From: Pseudomonadota bacterium
GTDB taxonomy: Bacteria > Desulfobacterota > DSM-4660 > Desulfatiglandales > B25-G16
Assembly: GCA_030633645.1 (NCBI GenBank)
Contig: DAOVRY010000080.1
Span: forward strand, 1 to 5,616
Direction of reading: 5' to 3'
Length of the DNA: 5,616 nt
Below, one piece after another: positions 1 to 5,406 of the stretch (position 1 is the stretch's first letter; the number at the start of each line of letters is the position of its first letter). A program made the translations under genes and the position numbers. The notes beneath the pieces were generated by a model that was not told the DNA's origin, did not search any database, and worked only from the letters and a program-made list of their open reading frames with translations.

Positions 1-180
1 GGCTCTCGAAAGCCGCAGGATAGTGGCCACAGGCGGCATGATTTGCCCATTCTCGAGGCGAGAGAGGTAATCTACAGAGAAACCGGTCTCATTGGCCAAA
101 AAGTCAAGACCTATCCCTTTCTCAGTCCTCACATCTTTCAACCGTTCGCCCAGAGGCTTTGCTTTCTTTATGCGGCGCAT
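1..180 (-). CDS. XRE-family helix-turn-helix regulator, N-terminal fragment (runs off window)
   Basis: The reverse strand is open from an ATG at 180-178 to the window edge, giving 60 residues without a stop. The protein starts MRRIKKAKPLGERLKDVR and continues with an ordinary Cro/CI-type helix-turn-helix. GERLKDVRTEKGIGLDFLA forms helices 1-2 (about residues 11-29), and ETGFSVDYLSRLENGQIMPP (31-50) is the recognition helix with the typical SRLENG turn. The start is supported by an AAGGAG Shine-Dalgarno sequence at 187-192, six bases upstream of the ATG. The gene begins 31 bp after the small membrane-protein gene on the same strand, so it is probably in the meaB transcription unit. Many regulators of this type carry a C-terminal cupin sensor domain, but that part is outside the window, so the ligand and targets cannot be read. 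DNA binding is well supported. A role in controlling the acyl-CoA genes is inference from position. Confidence 0.85.
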   Translation of the reverse strand, partial: MRRIKKAKPLGERLKDVRTEKGIGLDFLANETGFSVDYLSRLENGQIMPPVATILRLSRA

Positions 181-211
181 GATGTGCTCCTTTGATTCCC
201 TGGATTTGTCC

Positions 212-442
212 TTACTTCTGTGTTGCTTTCCTTACATTCTTCACCATATTGAGGATAAAAATAAGGAGAAGGGTAGCGCTAATAAGGATGATAAAGTTCG
301 AGGCGAAGAATGTCATGATAAATGAGAAGGGGTCAGTAATGCGGTATGCCATAATAAGCAGGTCAATCCCAAACAAAATGAAAAAGATAGCAACCAGTGC
401 CAGGACAACCTGGATAACCCACCATGGAATGGCCTTTTCCAT
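212..442 (-). CDS. Small two-helix membrane protein of unknown function, coupled to meaB
   Basis: This is a 76-aa protein that I do not recognise as a named family. It has two strongly hydrophobic stretches, about residues 7-33 (WWVIQVVLALVAIFFILFG and on) and 39-67 (FSFIMTFFASNFIILISATL and on). A short loop with R34 and D37 separates them. The tail KNVRKATQK is basic, which predicts both ends on the cytoplasmic side. There is no signal peptidase site or catalytic motif. The start codon shares one base with the meaB stop (TAATG), and an AGGT ribosome-binding site lies within the end of meaB eight bases upstream, so translational coupling is likely. The regulator gene follows after 31 bp. The clean overlap with meaB and the typical membrane-protein composition support a real gene. 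Its function is unknown, and any link to B12 or acyl-CoA metabolism rests on position alone. Confidence 0.75.
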   Translation of the reverse strand: MEKAIPWWVIQVVLALVAIFFILFGIDLLIMAYRITDPFSFIMTFFASNFIILISATLLLIFILNMVKNVRKATQK

Positions 443-1401
443 TACTTGTTACCTGGTTTTAGTTTCTTTGAAACAATATTATCGCAGGCGGTATAGGGAT
501 CGAGTTTTCTTTGCAAAACCAACTGGACAGCATCTTCAAACTCTTCAGACTGAATAAGGTCTGACAAAACATCGCGGACAATTTTATCTTTTATCATCTC
601 GGAAAGTTCACTACGCACCTTTTCATACTTAATCCCGGATTGTCTTTCTGTGGAAGATCTTAGATAGGTGGCATGCTTCTCAACCTCATCCAGGATTTCC
701 CTTATTCCCTTATCAAATACTGCCTGAGCGGTTAAGATTGGCGGTTTCCAGCCATTTTCATACCTCTTTTCATCCATCTCGATCATCAATCTGATATCAC
801 TGACAGTTCTATCCGCACCTTCCCTATCAGCCTTGTTTATTACGAAGATATCACCGACTTCCAGGATACCTGCCTTAAGGGCCTGAATGTCATCACCCAT
901 CCCCGGTATGAGAACTATGAGAGTTGTATCAGCACTCCGAACAATATCTATTTCGTCCTGTCCAACGCCAACTGTTTCAACCAGAATATAATCCTTTCCC
1001 ATGGCGTCCAGCACATCTATTGCACTTTTGGTAGATTGAGTCAGTCCACCAAAATAGCCCCTCGTTGCCATTGACCGTATAAACACACCCTCATCCATGC
1101 TATGCCGCTGCATCCTGACTCGGTCACCAAGAATAGCGCCTCCGCTAAAGGGACTGGTCGGGTCTACGGCGAGCACTCCTACGGTCTTTTCCGCCTTCCT
1201 CAGATGAGTCACCATTTGATCCACTAGGGTACTCTTCCCTACGCCTGGCGCTCCAGTTATGCCAACTACATACGCCCTGCCAGTAAAGGGGTAAAGATCC
1301 TTGAGTACCTCTCTTGCCTCAGGGACCATATCATCAATATCCCTGATAAGCCTGGCGACTGCTCTGATGTCCCCAGCTACGATTTTATCAGTAATACTCA
1401 T
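442..1401 (-). CDS. meaB: MeaB/ArgK-family GTPase, G-protein chaperone of B12-dependent acyl-CoA mutase
   Basis: This is a 319-aa cytoplasmic SIMIBI-class GTPase. Family members use GTP hydrolysis to gate delivery of adenosylcobalamin to methylmalonyl- or isobutyryl-CoA mutase and to prevent or reverse its inactivation. The P-loop GAPGVGKS is at residues 50-57. The next conserved stretches are DPTSPFSGGAILGDRVRM (80-97) and MATRG (111-115). The switch/Walker B region is ILVETVGVGQDE (139-150), and the guanine-specificity motif NKAD is at 189-192. The C-terminal RKLDPYTA resembles the end of the dimerisation region in this family. Length is normal, so nothing appears missing. The N-terminus (ITDKIVAGDIRAVARLI) aligns with usual family starts, and no in-frame ATG, GTG or TTG lies upstream before a stop at 1453-1455, so this ATG is favoured. 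No clear Shine-Dalgarno is present and the start codon sits in an inverted repeat. The partner subunits are encoded just upstream, and the gene overlaps the membrane-protein gene by one base. Old ArgK (arginine-transport kinase) labels for this family are misleading. Confidence 0.95.
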   Translation of the reverse strand: MSITDKIVAGDIRAVARLIRDIDDMVPEAREVLKDLYPFTGRAYVVGITGAPGVGKSTLVDQMVTHLRKAEKTVGVLAVDPTSPFSGGAILGDRVRMQRHSMDEGVFIRSMATRGYFGGLTQSTKSAIDVLDAMGKDYILVETVGVGQDEIDIVRSADTTLIVLIPGMGDDIQALKAGILEVGDIFVINKADREGADRTVSDIRLMIEMDEKRYENGWKPPILTAQAVFDKGIREILDEVEKHATYLRSSTERQSGIKYEKVRSELSEMIKDKIVRDVLSDLIQSEEFEDAVQLVLQRKLDPYTACDNIVSKKLKPGNK

Positions 1402-1420
1402 TTTAGAAGTGTCTAAAATG
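1399..1420 (-). promoter_or_regulatory. Perfect 9-bp inverted repeat enclosing the meaB start codon
   Basis: Bases 1399-1407 (cattttaga) and 1412-1420 (tctaaaatg) are exact reverse complements separated by four bases (agtg). In the meaB mRNA the AUG would form the 3' edge of an A/U-rich stem. No Shine-Dalgarno sequence is visible just upstream. The sequence also belongs to a direct repeat, tgtctaaa at 1410-1417 and 1419-1426, so it could simply be repeat-derived. The pairing is seen directly. A role in translation control is inference. Confidence 0.4.
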
Positions 1421-1430
1421 TCTAAAGCCC

Positions 1431-1547
1431 GCCCTGGCGCGACGTACTTAAATCAAGCTGTAAAGTCTTTAATGCGCTAGGTGCTTTGATCAGCCTATTA
1501 AGATTATAGGCCAGGTCTGGGCCAGGGTTAAAAAGTGCCTAAAGTTA
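1431..1547. repeat. Left copy of a ~120-bp intergenic repeat, inverted relative to 2087-2217
   Basis: This segment matches the reverse complement of 2087-2217 at both ends. gccctggcgcgacgt (1431-1445) matches 2203-2217 exactly over 15 bases. gccaggtctgggccaggg (1510-1527) matches 2120-2137 exactly over 18. ctgggccagggttaaaa (1517-1533) matches 2101-2117 exactly over 17. The end gtgcctaaagtta (1535-1547) matches 2087-2100 with small changes. The middle segments have nearly equal length (64 and 65 bases) and keep caagct and taat at identical offsets, so the two are diverged copies of one element rather than chance matches. The flank ctaaagcccgccctggcgc (1422-1440) is also shared with 2534-2552. 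No protein is encoded. Confidence 0.8.
1503..1531 (-). promoter_or_regulatory. Candidate sigma70-type promoter for meaB
   Basis: Read on the minus strand, TTAACC (1531-1526, four of six matches to TTGACA) is followed after exactly 17 bases by TATAAT (1508-1503, a perfect -10). The -10 lies about 100 bases upstream of the meaB start. This fits separate transcription of meaB, the membrane protein and the regulator. The -35 half is made of repeat sequence, and the match could be fortuitous. Confidence 0.4.
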
Positions 1548-1560
1548 GTTGTGGATTTCT

Positions 1561-1588
1561 ATACTCCTTACTACTTACTACATACTCC
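1561..1588. repeat. Short 7-bp-period tandem repeat after the B12-subunit gene
   Basis: Four consecutive heptamers can be read: atactcc, ttactac, ttactac, atactcc. The middle pair is identical and the outer pair is identical. The tract lies 6-34 bases beyond the stop of the B12-binding subunit gene. It is not a hairpin and has no U-tract, so it is not an intrinsic terminator. It may be a slippage-generated simple repeat. Confidence 0.6.
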
Positions 1589-1594
1589 CTGCTG

Positions 1595-2005
1595 TTATGA
1601 ACTCCTAGGTTCCACATGTTCCTCAACCCATTTCACAACCTCTGTGAGGGGTGTACCTGGGGTGAATATCTCCTTGATTCCGGCTTTTTTCAATTGAGGT
1701 ATGTCCTCTTCTGGAAAAATACCGCCACCACAAACCACAATGTCATTGGCATTTTTCTCTTTTAATAGCTCCACAACCCTCGGAAAGAGATACATGTGGG
1801 CACCTGCCAAACTGGAGAGCCCTATCATATCCACATCCTCTTGGATAGCAGCCTGCACAATCTCCTCAGGGGTCTGATGAAGACCAGAATAAACGACTTC
1901 AAAACCGGCATCCCTATAAGCCCTGGCAATAATCCTGGCACCTCTGTCATGACCATCGAGGCCCGGTTTTGCCACTAAAACCCTAGTCTTCCTTTTTTGG
2001 TTCAT
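1595..2005 (-). CDS. icmB: B12-binding small subunit of acyl-CoA mutase (isobutyryl-/methylmalonyl-CoA mutase family)
   Basis: This 136-aa protein consists of a single Rossmann-like cobalamin-binding domain. The adenosylcobalamin signature is complete: DGHDRG (17-22) gives DxHxxG with His19 as the lower axial cobalt ligand, SSL (64-66) supplies the S-x-L element, and GGGIF (93-97) supplies GGxxF. The N-terminal [21 protein letters not shown] and the later [16 protein letters not shown] and EIFTPGTPL segments are typical of stand-alone small subunits, which are about 130-140 aa. It should pair with the large subunit encoded at 2562-4238, which lacks this domain. The two genes are unusually separated by 556 bp of repeat DNA. 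The ATG at 2005-2003 is chosen because the next residues match family N-termini, although no Shine-Dalgarno is evident. The icmB symbol follows from the active site of the partner. From this protein alone, methylmalonyl-CoA mutase small subunit fits equally well. Confidence 0.92.
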   Translation of the reverse strand: MNQKRKTRVLVAKPGLDGHDRGARIIARAYRDAGFEVVYSGLHQTPEEIVQAAIQEDVDMIGLSSLAGAHMYLFPRVVELLKEKNANDIVVCGGGIFPEEDIPQLKKAGIKEIFTPGTPLTEVVKWVEEHVEPRSS

Positions 2006-2050
2006 GCTATTTTGTTAACAAGTACTTTTTGTTCTTCGGAAAACAGAAAA

Positions 2051-2076
2051 CGTTGAACAATTTATTGTCCGCAACG
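2051..2076 (-). promoter_or_regulatory. Two-step inverted repeat upstream of the B12-subunit gene
   Basis: On the plus strand cgttg (2051-2055) pairs with caacg (2072-2076), and inside it acaat (2057-2061, sharing the centre tt) pairs with attgt (2064-2068). This gives a 26-base hairpin or dyad 46-71 bases upstream of the start codon. It could be an operator or a leader-RNA stem. It is short enough that chance cannot be excluded. Confidence 0.3.
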
Positions 2077-2086
2077 TAACAACTTT

Positions 2087-2217
2087 TAACTTTAGCTCAC
2101 TTTTAACCCTGGCCCAGTCCCCTGGCCCAGACCTGGCATGCAAGGACTGTGTTTAATAGCTCCCGCTTAGCATTATTAGAGCAGCATTAGCTTGTTACAA
2201 TCACGTCGCGCCAGGGC
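2087..2217. repeat. Right copy of the ~120-bp intergenic repeat, inverted relative to 1431-1547
   Basis: This is the counterpart of 1431-1547, with exact shared blocks of 15, 18 and 17 bases in the same order and spacing on the opposite strand. It is 14 bases longer, mainly because the 11-mer ccctggcccag occurs twice (2107-2117 and 2120-2130, period 13) where the left copy has one unit. The pair brackets the B12-subunit gene and its immediate flanks. Confidence 0.8.
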
Positions 2218-2218
2218 A

Positions 2219-2244
2219 GGCTGGCTTATAGATTTAGTAGGCTA
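2219..2244. repeat. 26-bp module related to the interior of the intergenic repeat
   Basis: The reverse complement of 2219-2244 (agcctactaa..tata.gccag) aligns with 1490-1515 at about 20 of 25 positions. Its cttata...tagtaggct pattern (2225-2243) recurs in the same orientation at 2497-2519. It links the right copy, left copy and third part-copy as pieces of one repeat family. Confidence 0.55.
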
Positions 2245-2270
2245 ATTCAAGCACACACTGGCTTACAAAC

Positions 2271-2299
2271 CTAGCAAAGCTTCGCCTCAAACCGACGAG
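2271..2299. repeat. 29-bp box, copy 1 (ahead of the B12-subunit gene)
   Basis: This box is identical to 5416-5444 except at two positions and includes the exact 20-mer aagcttcgcctcaaaccgac (2277-2296). It contains a near-palindrome, gcaaagcttcgc. It lies 266-294 bases upstream of the B12-subunit start, in the same orientation relative to that gene as copy 2 is to the dehydrogenase gene. Confidence 0.8.
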
Positions 2300-2361
2300 T
2301 GGAGAAAAATGATATTCCATTAACTGAGACGAAGCGATGTTGGTTTCGTCTAAGGTTATAC

Positions 2362-2418
2362 GGTTGCGCTGCTGGTTTCGTATGACGTTAACCGTTAACC
2401 GTTTCGAGCTGCGCAACC
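2362..2418. repeat. Imperfect hairpin with a tandem GTTAACC core
   Basis: The arms ggttgcgctgct (2362-2373) and agctgcgcaacc (2407-2418) are complementary at 11 of 12 positions. The 33-base loop contains gttaacc twice in tandem (2388-2394 and 2395-2401). The hairpin lies 62 bases from the 29-bp box, on its upstream side with respect to transcription, just as a GTTAC-rich hairpin does at copy 2 of the box. It could be a REP-like element or a regulatory dyad. Confidence 0.55.
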
Positions 2419-2510
2419 CCAACCGTTCTACGATCCCAATTATCCTTTGCATTTCAGTGGTATTACAAAAACTTGACATAAATTTTAAGATCCCAGCTTA
2501 TATAGACACC

Positions 2511-2556
2511 TAGTAGGCTCATCATAGCAAATAGCGCCAGGGCGGGCTTTAGGCAC
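2511..2556. repeat. Part-copy of the intergenic repeat just after the mutase large-subunit gene
   Basis: The sequence gcgccagggcgggctttag (2534-2552) is the exact reverse complement of 1422-1440 (19 bases). The adjoining 27 bases (2511-2537) match the reverse complement of 1474-1500 at 22 positions. In the left copy these two blocks are separated by about 33 bases, whereas here they abut, so this is a deleted or shuffled version. It begins only a few bases beyond the large-subunit stop codon at 2562-2564. Confidence 0.7.
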
Positions 2557-2561
2557 TTTAT

Positions 2562-4238
2562 TTAATAAACCCCGGGGTCGCGGTATATCCCGAAGACATC
2601 CCGGAACACATCACAGATCTCCTGCTCAGTAGCATATTCTTTAACGGCTTCCAAGATAGGATACATGAGATTATCATCCCCTTGAGCTGCTTCACCTAAT
2701 TTCTCCAGGGCCTCTTTTGTCTTTCCATTATCCCTGCTATTTTTGATCTGGTTTGTCCATTGTATCTGTTTCTCTTCCAACTCTGCCTCTATCTGAAGCG
2801 TCTCAACAGGAAGCTCTTCTTCTGTGATATATTTATTTACCCCGACAACTGTCTTTTCTCTGCTGTCTATCTGTTTCTGGTAGTTATAGGCAGCATCTGC
2901 AATCTCCATCTGGGGGTAATTCTTCTCTATTGCCGCTACCATCCCTCCCATCTCGTCGATCTTTCTGATGTATTCAAACGCCTCTTCCTCGATATCTTTT
3001 GTGAGACGCTCAACATAAAAGGATCCACCCAGAGGATCAATGGTATGTGCCACCCCTGACTCTTCTGCAATGATTTGCTGGGTGCGAAGAGCGATCGTAG
3101 CTGCCTCTTCAGTGGGTAGGGCAAGAACCTCGTCCAAGGAATTGGTATGTAGTGATTGGGTTCCCCCGAGTACAGCAGCCAGGGCTTCAAGGGCTGTTCT
3201 GATAACATTGTTGTAAGGCTGTTGGGCAGTGAGGGAACAGCCTGCGGTTTGGGTATGAAACCTGAGCCACATAGAGCGCTGGTCTTTTGCCTTAAACTGT
3301 TCCTTCATGATTTTCGCCCACATCCTCTTGGCAGCCCTAAATTTTGCAATCTCTTCAAAAAAATCGAGATGGGAATTAAAGAAAAAGGAGAGCCTTGGAG
3401 CAAAGGAGTCAACATCAAGACCTCTTTCCAGGGCAGCCTCAACATACGCTATACCGTCGGCTAAGGTAAAGGCAAGCTCTTGAACAGCAGTAGAACCAGC
3501 CTCCCTAATGTGATAGCCACTAATGCTGATAGGATTCCATCGAGGAATCTCTTTCGTACCAAATTCAACAGTATCGGCTATAATCCTCATTGATGGCTTG
3601 GGGGGACACATAAAGGTCTTCTGTGCGATGAATTCCTTGAGCATATCATTTTGTATAGTTCCCCCTATAACCCTTCTGCTGATGCCTCTTTTCTCTGCCA
3701 TTGCAATATACATAGCCCAGAGCACAGCCGCTGGCGGATTGATCGTCATGGAGGTGGTGATCCTCTCAATGGGAAGGCCTTCAAACAGTATCTCCATGTC
3801 CTTTAGGGTGTCGATGACAACTCCACACCTTCCACATTCTCCCCTCGATTTTGGAGAGTCACTATCATATCCCATAAGGGTTGGCATATCAAACGCCGTT
3901 GACAGACCTGTTTGACCTTCATTTACCAAGAGGTGAAATCGCCTATTGGTATCTCTGGCAGACCCCAAACCTGCAAACATCCTCATTGTCCAGAGCCTTC
4001 CCCGGTACATAGAGGGCTGAACCCCCCGTGTATATGGATATTGCCCCGGAAAGCCAATATCTTGTGCGTAGTCCAGATCTTTTGTATCCAATGGCGTATA
4101 CAGGTTTTTGACAGGACGGTCTGAAACGGTAGAAAACCTCTCTAATCTTTCAGGGGCTTTTGAGACAGATTCTTGAAACAGGTCCTGCCATTTCTTATTG
4201 TCTGCCTCTATCCTTTGTAACGTTTCTTTTGTAAACAT
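2562..4238 (-). CDS. icmA: B12-dependent acyl-CoA mutase large (catalytic) subunit, isobutyryl-CoA mutase-type active site
   Basis: This 558-aa protein is the TIM-barrel half of the methylmalonyl-CoA mutase family, complete to DVFGIYRDPGVY at the C-terminus and without a B12-binding domain (compare IcmA, about 566 aa). Family landmarks are AFDMPTLMGYDSD (115-127), TIQND (194-198) and SISGYHIREAG (238-248) with the catalytic His243. Later come SFFFNSHLDFFEEIAKFRAA, TQTAGCSLTAQQPYNN and GGTQSLHTNSLDE. Methylmalonyl-CoA mutases bind the substrate carboxylate with a Tyr and an Arg (Tyr89 and Arg207 in the Propionibacterium enzyme). The equivalents here are Phe88 (in WTMRMFAG) and Gln206 (in KEFIAQKT), with a constant offset of one confirmed at TIQND and the His. 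Phe plus Gln is the isobutyryl-CoA mutase pair, so butyryl-CoA/isobutyryl-CoA interconversion is the favoured reaction. Pipelines would probably write methylmalonyl-CoA mutase. The start has an AGAGGG site six bases upstream and lies 12 bp after the dehydrogenase stop, so the two genes are co-transcribed. Confidence 0.93.
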   Translation of the reverse strand: MFTKETLQRIEADNKKWQDLFQESVSKAPERLERFSTVSDRPVKNLYTPLDTKDLDYAQDIGFPGQYPYTRGVQPSMYRGRLWTMRMFAGLGSARDTNRRFHLLVNEGQTGLSTAFDMPTLMGYDSDSPKSRGECGRCGVVIDTLKDMEILFEGLPIERITTSMTINPPAAVLWAMYIAMAEKRGISRRVIGGTIQNDMLKEFIAQKTFMCPPKPSMRIIADTVEFGTKEIPRWNPISISGYHIREAGSTAVQELAFTLADGIAYVEAALERGLDVDSFAPRLSFFFNSHLDFFEEIAKFRAAKRMWAKIMKEQFKAKDQRSMWLRFHTQTAGCSLTAQQPYNNVIRTALEALAAVLGGTQSLHTNSLDEVLALPTEEAATIALRTQQIIAEESGVAHTIDPLGGSFYVERLTKDIEEEAFEYIRKIDEMGGMVAAIEKNYPQMEIADAAYNYQKQIDSREKTVVGVNKYITEEELPVETLQIEAELEEKQIQWTNQIKNSRDNGKTKEALEKLGEAAQGDDNLMYPILEAVKEYATEQEICDVFRDVFGIYRDPGVY

Positions 4239-4250
4239 CAGAGCCCTCTG

Positions 4251-5402
4251 CTATAATTTACCTAATAATGCACTGGCTATCGTGTTTTTCTGTATCTCTC
4301 TTGTCCCCTCATAGATTTCCATTAACTTTGCATCTCTATAGAACCGCTCTACCTCATATTCAAGCATATAGCCGTATCCTCCAAAGAGCTGAATAGCCTC
4401 ATCGGCTACCTCTACTGCTACCCGGCCAGCGTACATCTTAGCAATAGAGGTTAGCTTGGGGTCAATGTTCCCCTGATCAAAATTCCAGGCTGACTTGTAC
4501 ACAATGAGCCGTGCTGTCTCTATCTGGGTTACCATATCAGCCAATTTATGCTGTGTTACCTGAAACTGAGCCAATTTTTTTCCAAACTGGCTTCGCTCCT
4601 TGGTATAAGCAAGTGCACGGTCAAAGGCTCCCTGGGCAATCCCAAGGGCCTGGGCGGCAATCTCTACCCTGCTCTCGTCGAAAAATTCAAGAACCTGGTA
4701 AAAACCCTTATTTTCTTCCCCTACCAGATTTGAGGAGGGAACCCTCGCATTGTTGAACGAAAGCTCCCCGGTTGAGGTCATCTTTACTCCCATCTTTTCA
4801 CCGACATCGGCAGTGGTATATCCAGGTGTCCCTGTCTCAACAATAATGGTTGACTGACCACGGTAGGTCGGCTTTGCCTCTGGGTCTGTTTGGCACAGAA
4901 GGATAACAAAACTTCCAATGGTCCCATTAGTGATAAAGGTCTTTACCCCATTTATCACGTATTCATCCCCCTCTTTTACCGCAGTTGTATCCATAAGGGT
5001 AATATCGCTTCCGTGGTCTGGCTCAGTAAATCCTCCACTTGAAAGTGCCTCGCCTTTGGTAACGGGAATCAAGTATTTTTGCTTCTGTTCCTCGCTACCA
5101 GCTCTCAAAATAACCTCAGAGGAAAAGTCAGCCAGGCTCAGGGCGATTCCAATACTTGAGTCCTGTCTGCAGAATTCTTCAACTACGAGTGCATTTTCAA
5201 CGATGCCATACTCCTGCCCACCATATTCTTCTGGAAAGTGAATACCAATAAAACCAAGCTCACAGGCCTTTTTCAGTAGCTCTGTAGGAAAGGTATGAGC
5301 CCGTTCATGTTCGAGGGCAATCTCTTTATCAAACTCTCCTTGGGCAAATTCCCTGGCCGCCTTCTGGATTGCCTCTTGCTCTTTGTTTAATTTGAAATCC
5401 AT
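4251..5402 (-). CDS. Acyl-CoA dehydrogenase (FAD-dependent, short-chain type likely)
   Basis: This 383-aa flavoenzyme removes hydrogens from C2 and C3 of an acyl-CoA and passes electrons to ETF. The N-terminal helical domain runs to about residue 120. The first family signature is GFTEPDHGSD (124-133), and KTFITNG (154-160) follows in the beta domain. RSQFGK (270-275) opens the FAD-contacting C-terminal helices. The second signature runs from Gln338 (QLFGGYGYMLEYEVE) to Asp357. The catalytic base is Glu365 in IYEGTREIQ, the position used by short- and medium-chain enzymes. Length is normal. I start at MDFKLNKEQ, which is a standard family N-terminus and has a GAGG site five bases upstream. 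The open frame extends 49 codons further, but that part translates repeat DNA. The mutase subunit follows after 12 bp. Butyryl-CoA is the best guess because of the neighbour's active site. Isobutyryl-CoA or another branched acyl-CoA is possible, and the substrate cannot be fixed from sequence. Confidence 0.93.
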   Translation of the reverse strand: MDFKLNKEQEAIQKAAREFAQGEFDKEIALEHERAHTFPTELLKKACELGFIGIHFPEEYGGQEYGIVENALVVEEFCRQDSSIGIALSLADFSSEVILRAGSEEQKQKYLIPVTKGEALSSGGFTEPDHGSDITLMDTTAVKEGDEYVINGVKTFITNGTIGSFVILLCQTDPEAKPTYRGQSTIIVETGTPGYTTADVGEKMGVKMTSTGELSFNNARVPSSNLVGEENKGFYQVLEFFDESRVEIAAQALGIAQGAFDRALAYTKERSQFGKKLAQFQVTQHKLADMVTQIETARLIVYKSAWNFDQGNIDPKLTSIAKMYAGRVAVEVADEAIQLFGGYGYMLEYEVERFYRDAKLMEIYEGTREIQKNTIASALLGKL

Positions 5403-5406
5403 CGTG

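Larger units (their letters stand above)
2006..2561. other. 556-bp intergenic region made of repeat modules, no convincing gene
   Basis: The gap between the two mutase subunit genes holds, in window order, a hairpin (2051-2076), the right copy of the intergenic repeat (2087-2217), a module at 2219-2244, a 29-bp box (2271-2299), a smaller stem (2327-2333 with 2345-2351), a GTTAAC-rich hairpin (2362-2418) and a part-copy of the repeat (2511-2556). An 81-codon open frame at 2234-2479 on the minus strand crosses these repeats and resembles no protein I know. No intrinsic terminator with a U-run was found after the large-subunit gene, so read-through to the small-subunit gene is possible. Confidence 0.75.

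Noticed and set aside
92..557. Plus-strand open frames of 77 and 121 codons
   Set aside because: They overlap antisense the regulator, the membrane protein and the end of meaB, all of which have better start signals and recognisable or coherent protein features.
1431..2217. Inverted repeats considered as ends of an insertion sequence
   Set aside because: The enclosed gene is a B12-binding mutase subunit, no transposase is encoded, and no target-site duplication could be identified at the outer ends.
2234..2479. 81-codon open frame on the minus strand
   Set aside because: It runs through the 29-bp box, the GTTAAC hairpin and a repeat module. It has no recognisable domain, its composition is that of translated repeats, and it shares LVGLRRSFAR with the non-coding extension of the dehydrogenase frame.
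2473..2504. Plus-strand TTGACA followed by TATATA, resembling a promoter
   Set aside because: Spacing to TATATA is 20 bases (18 to a poorer CTTATA), and it would only drive antisense RNA into the icmA 3' end. AT-rich spacer DNA gives such matches easily.
1431..2556. Repeats considered as a CRISPR array
   Set aside because: Copies are few, diverged, in mixed orientation and of unequal spacing, with no unique spacers of regular length and no cas gene.
2006..2561. Intrinsic terminator or cobalamin riboswitch between the mutase subunit genes
   Set aside because: No GC stem followed by a U-run is present on the coding strand, and the conserved B12-box sequence of cobalamin riboswitches was not seen.
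2760..5241. Several plus-strand open frames of 61-130 codons opposite the mutase and dehydrogenase genes
   Set aside because: They lie fully antisense to two well-supported genes and show no family motifs, so they are shadows of coding sequence.
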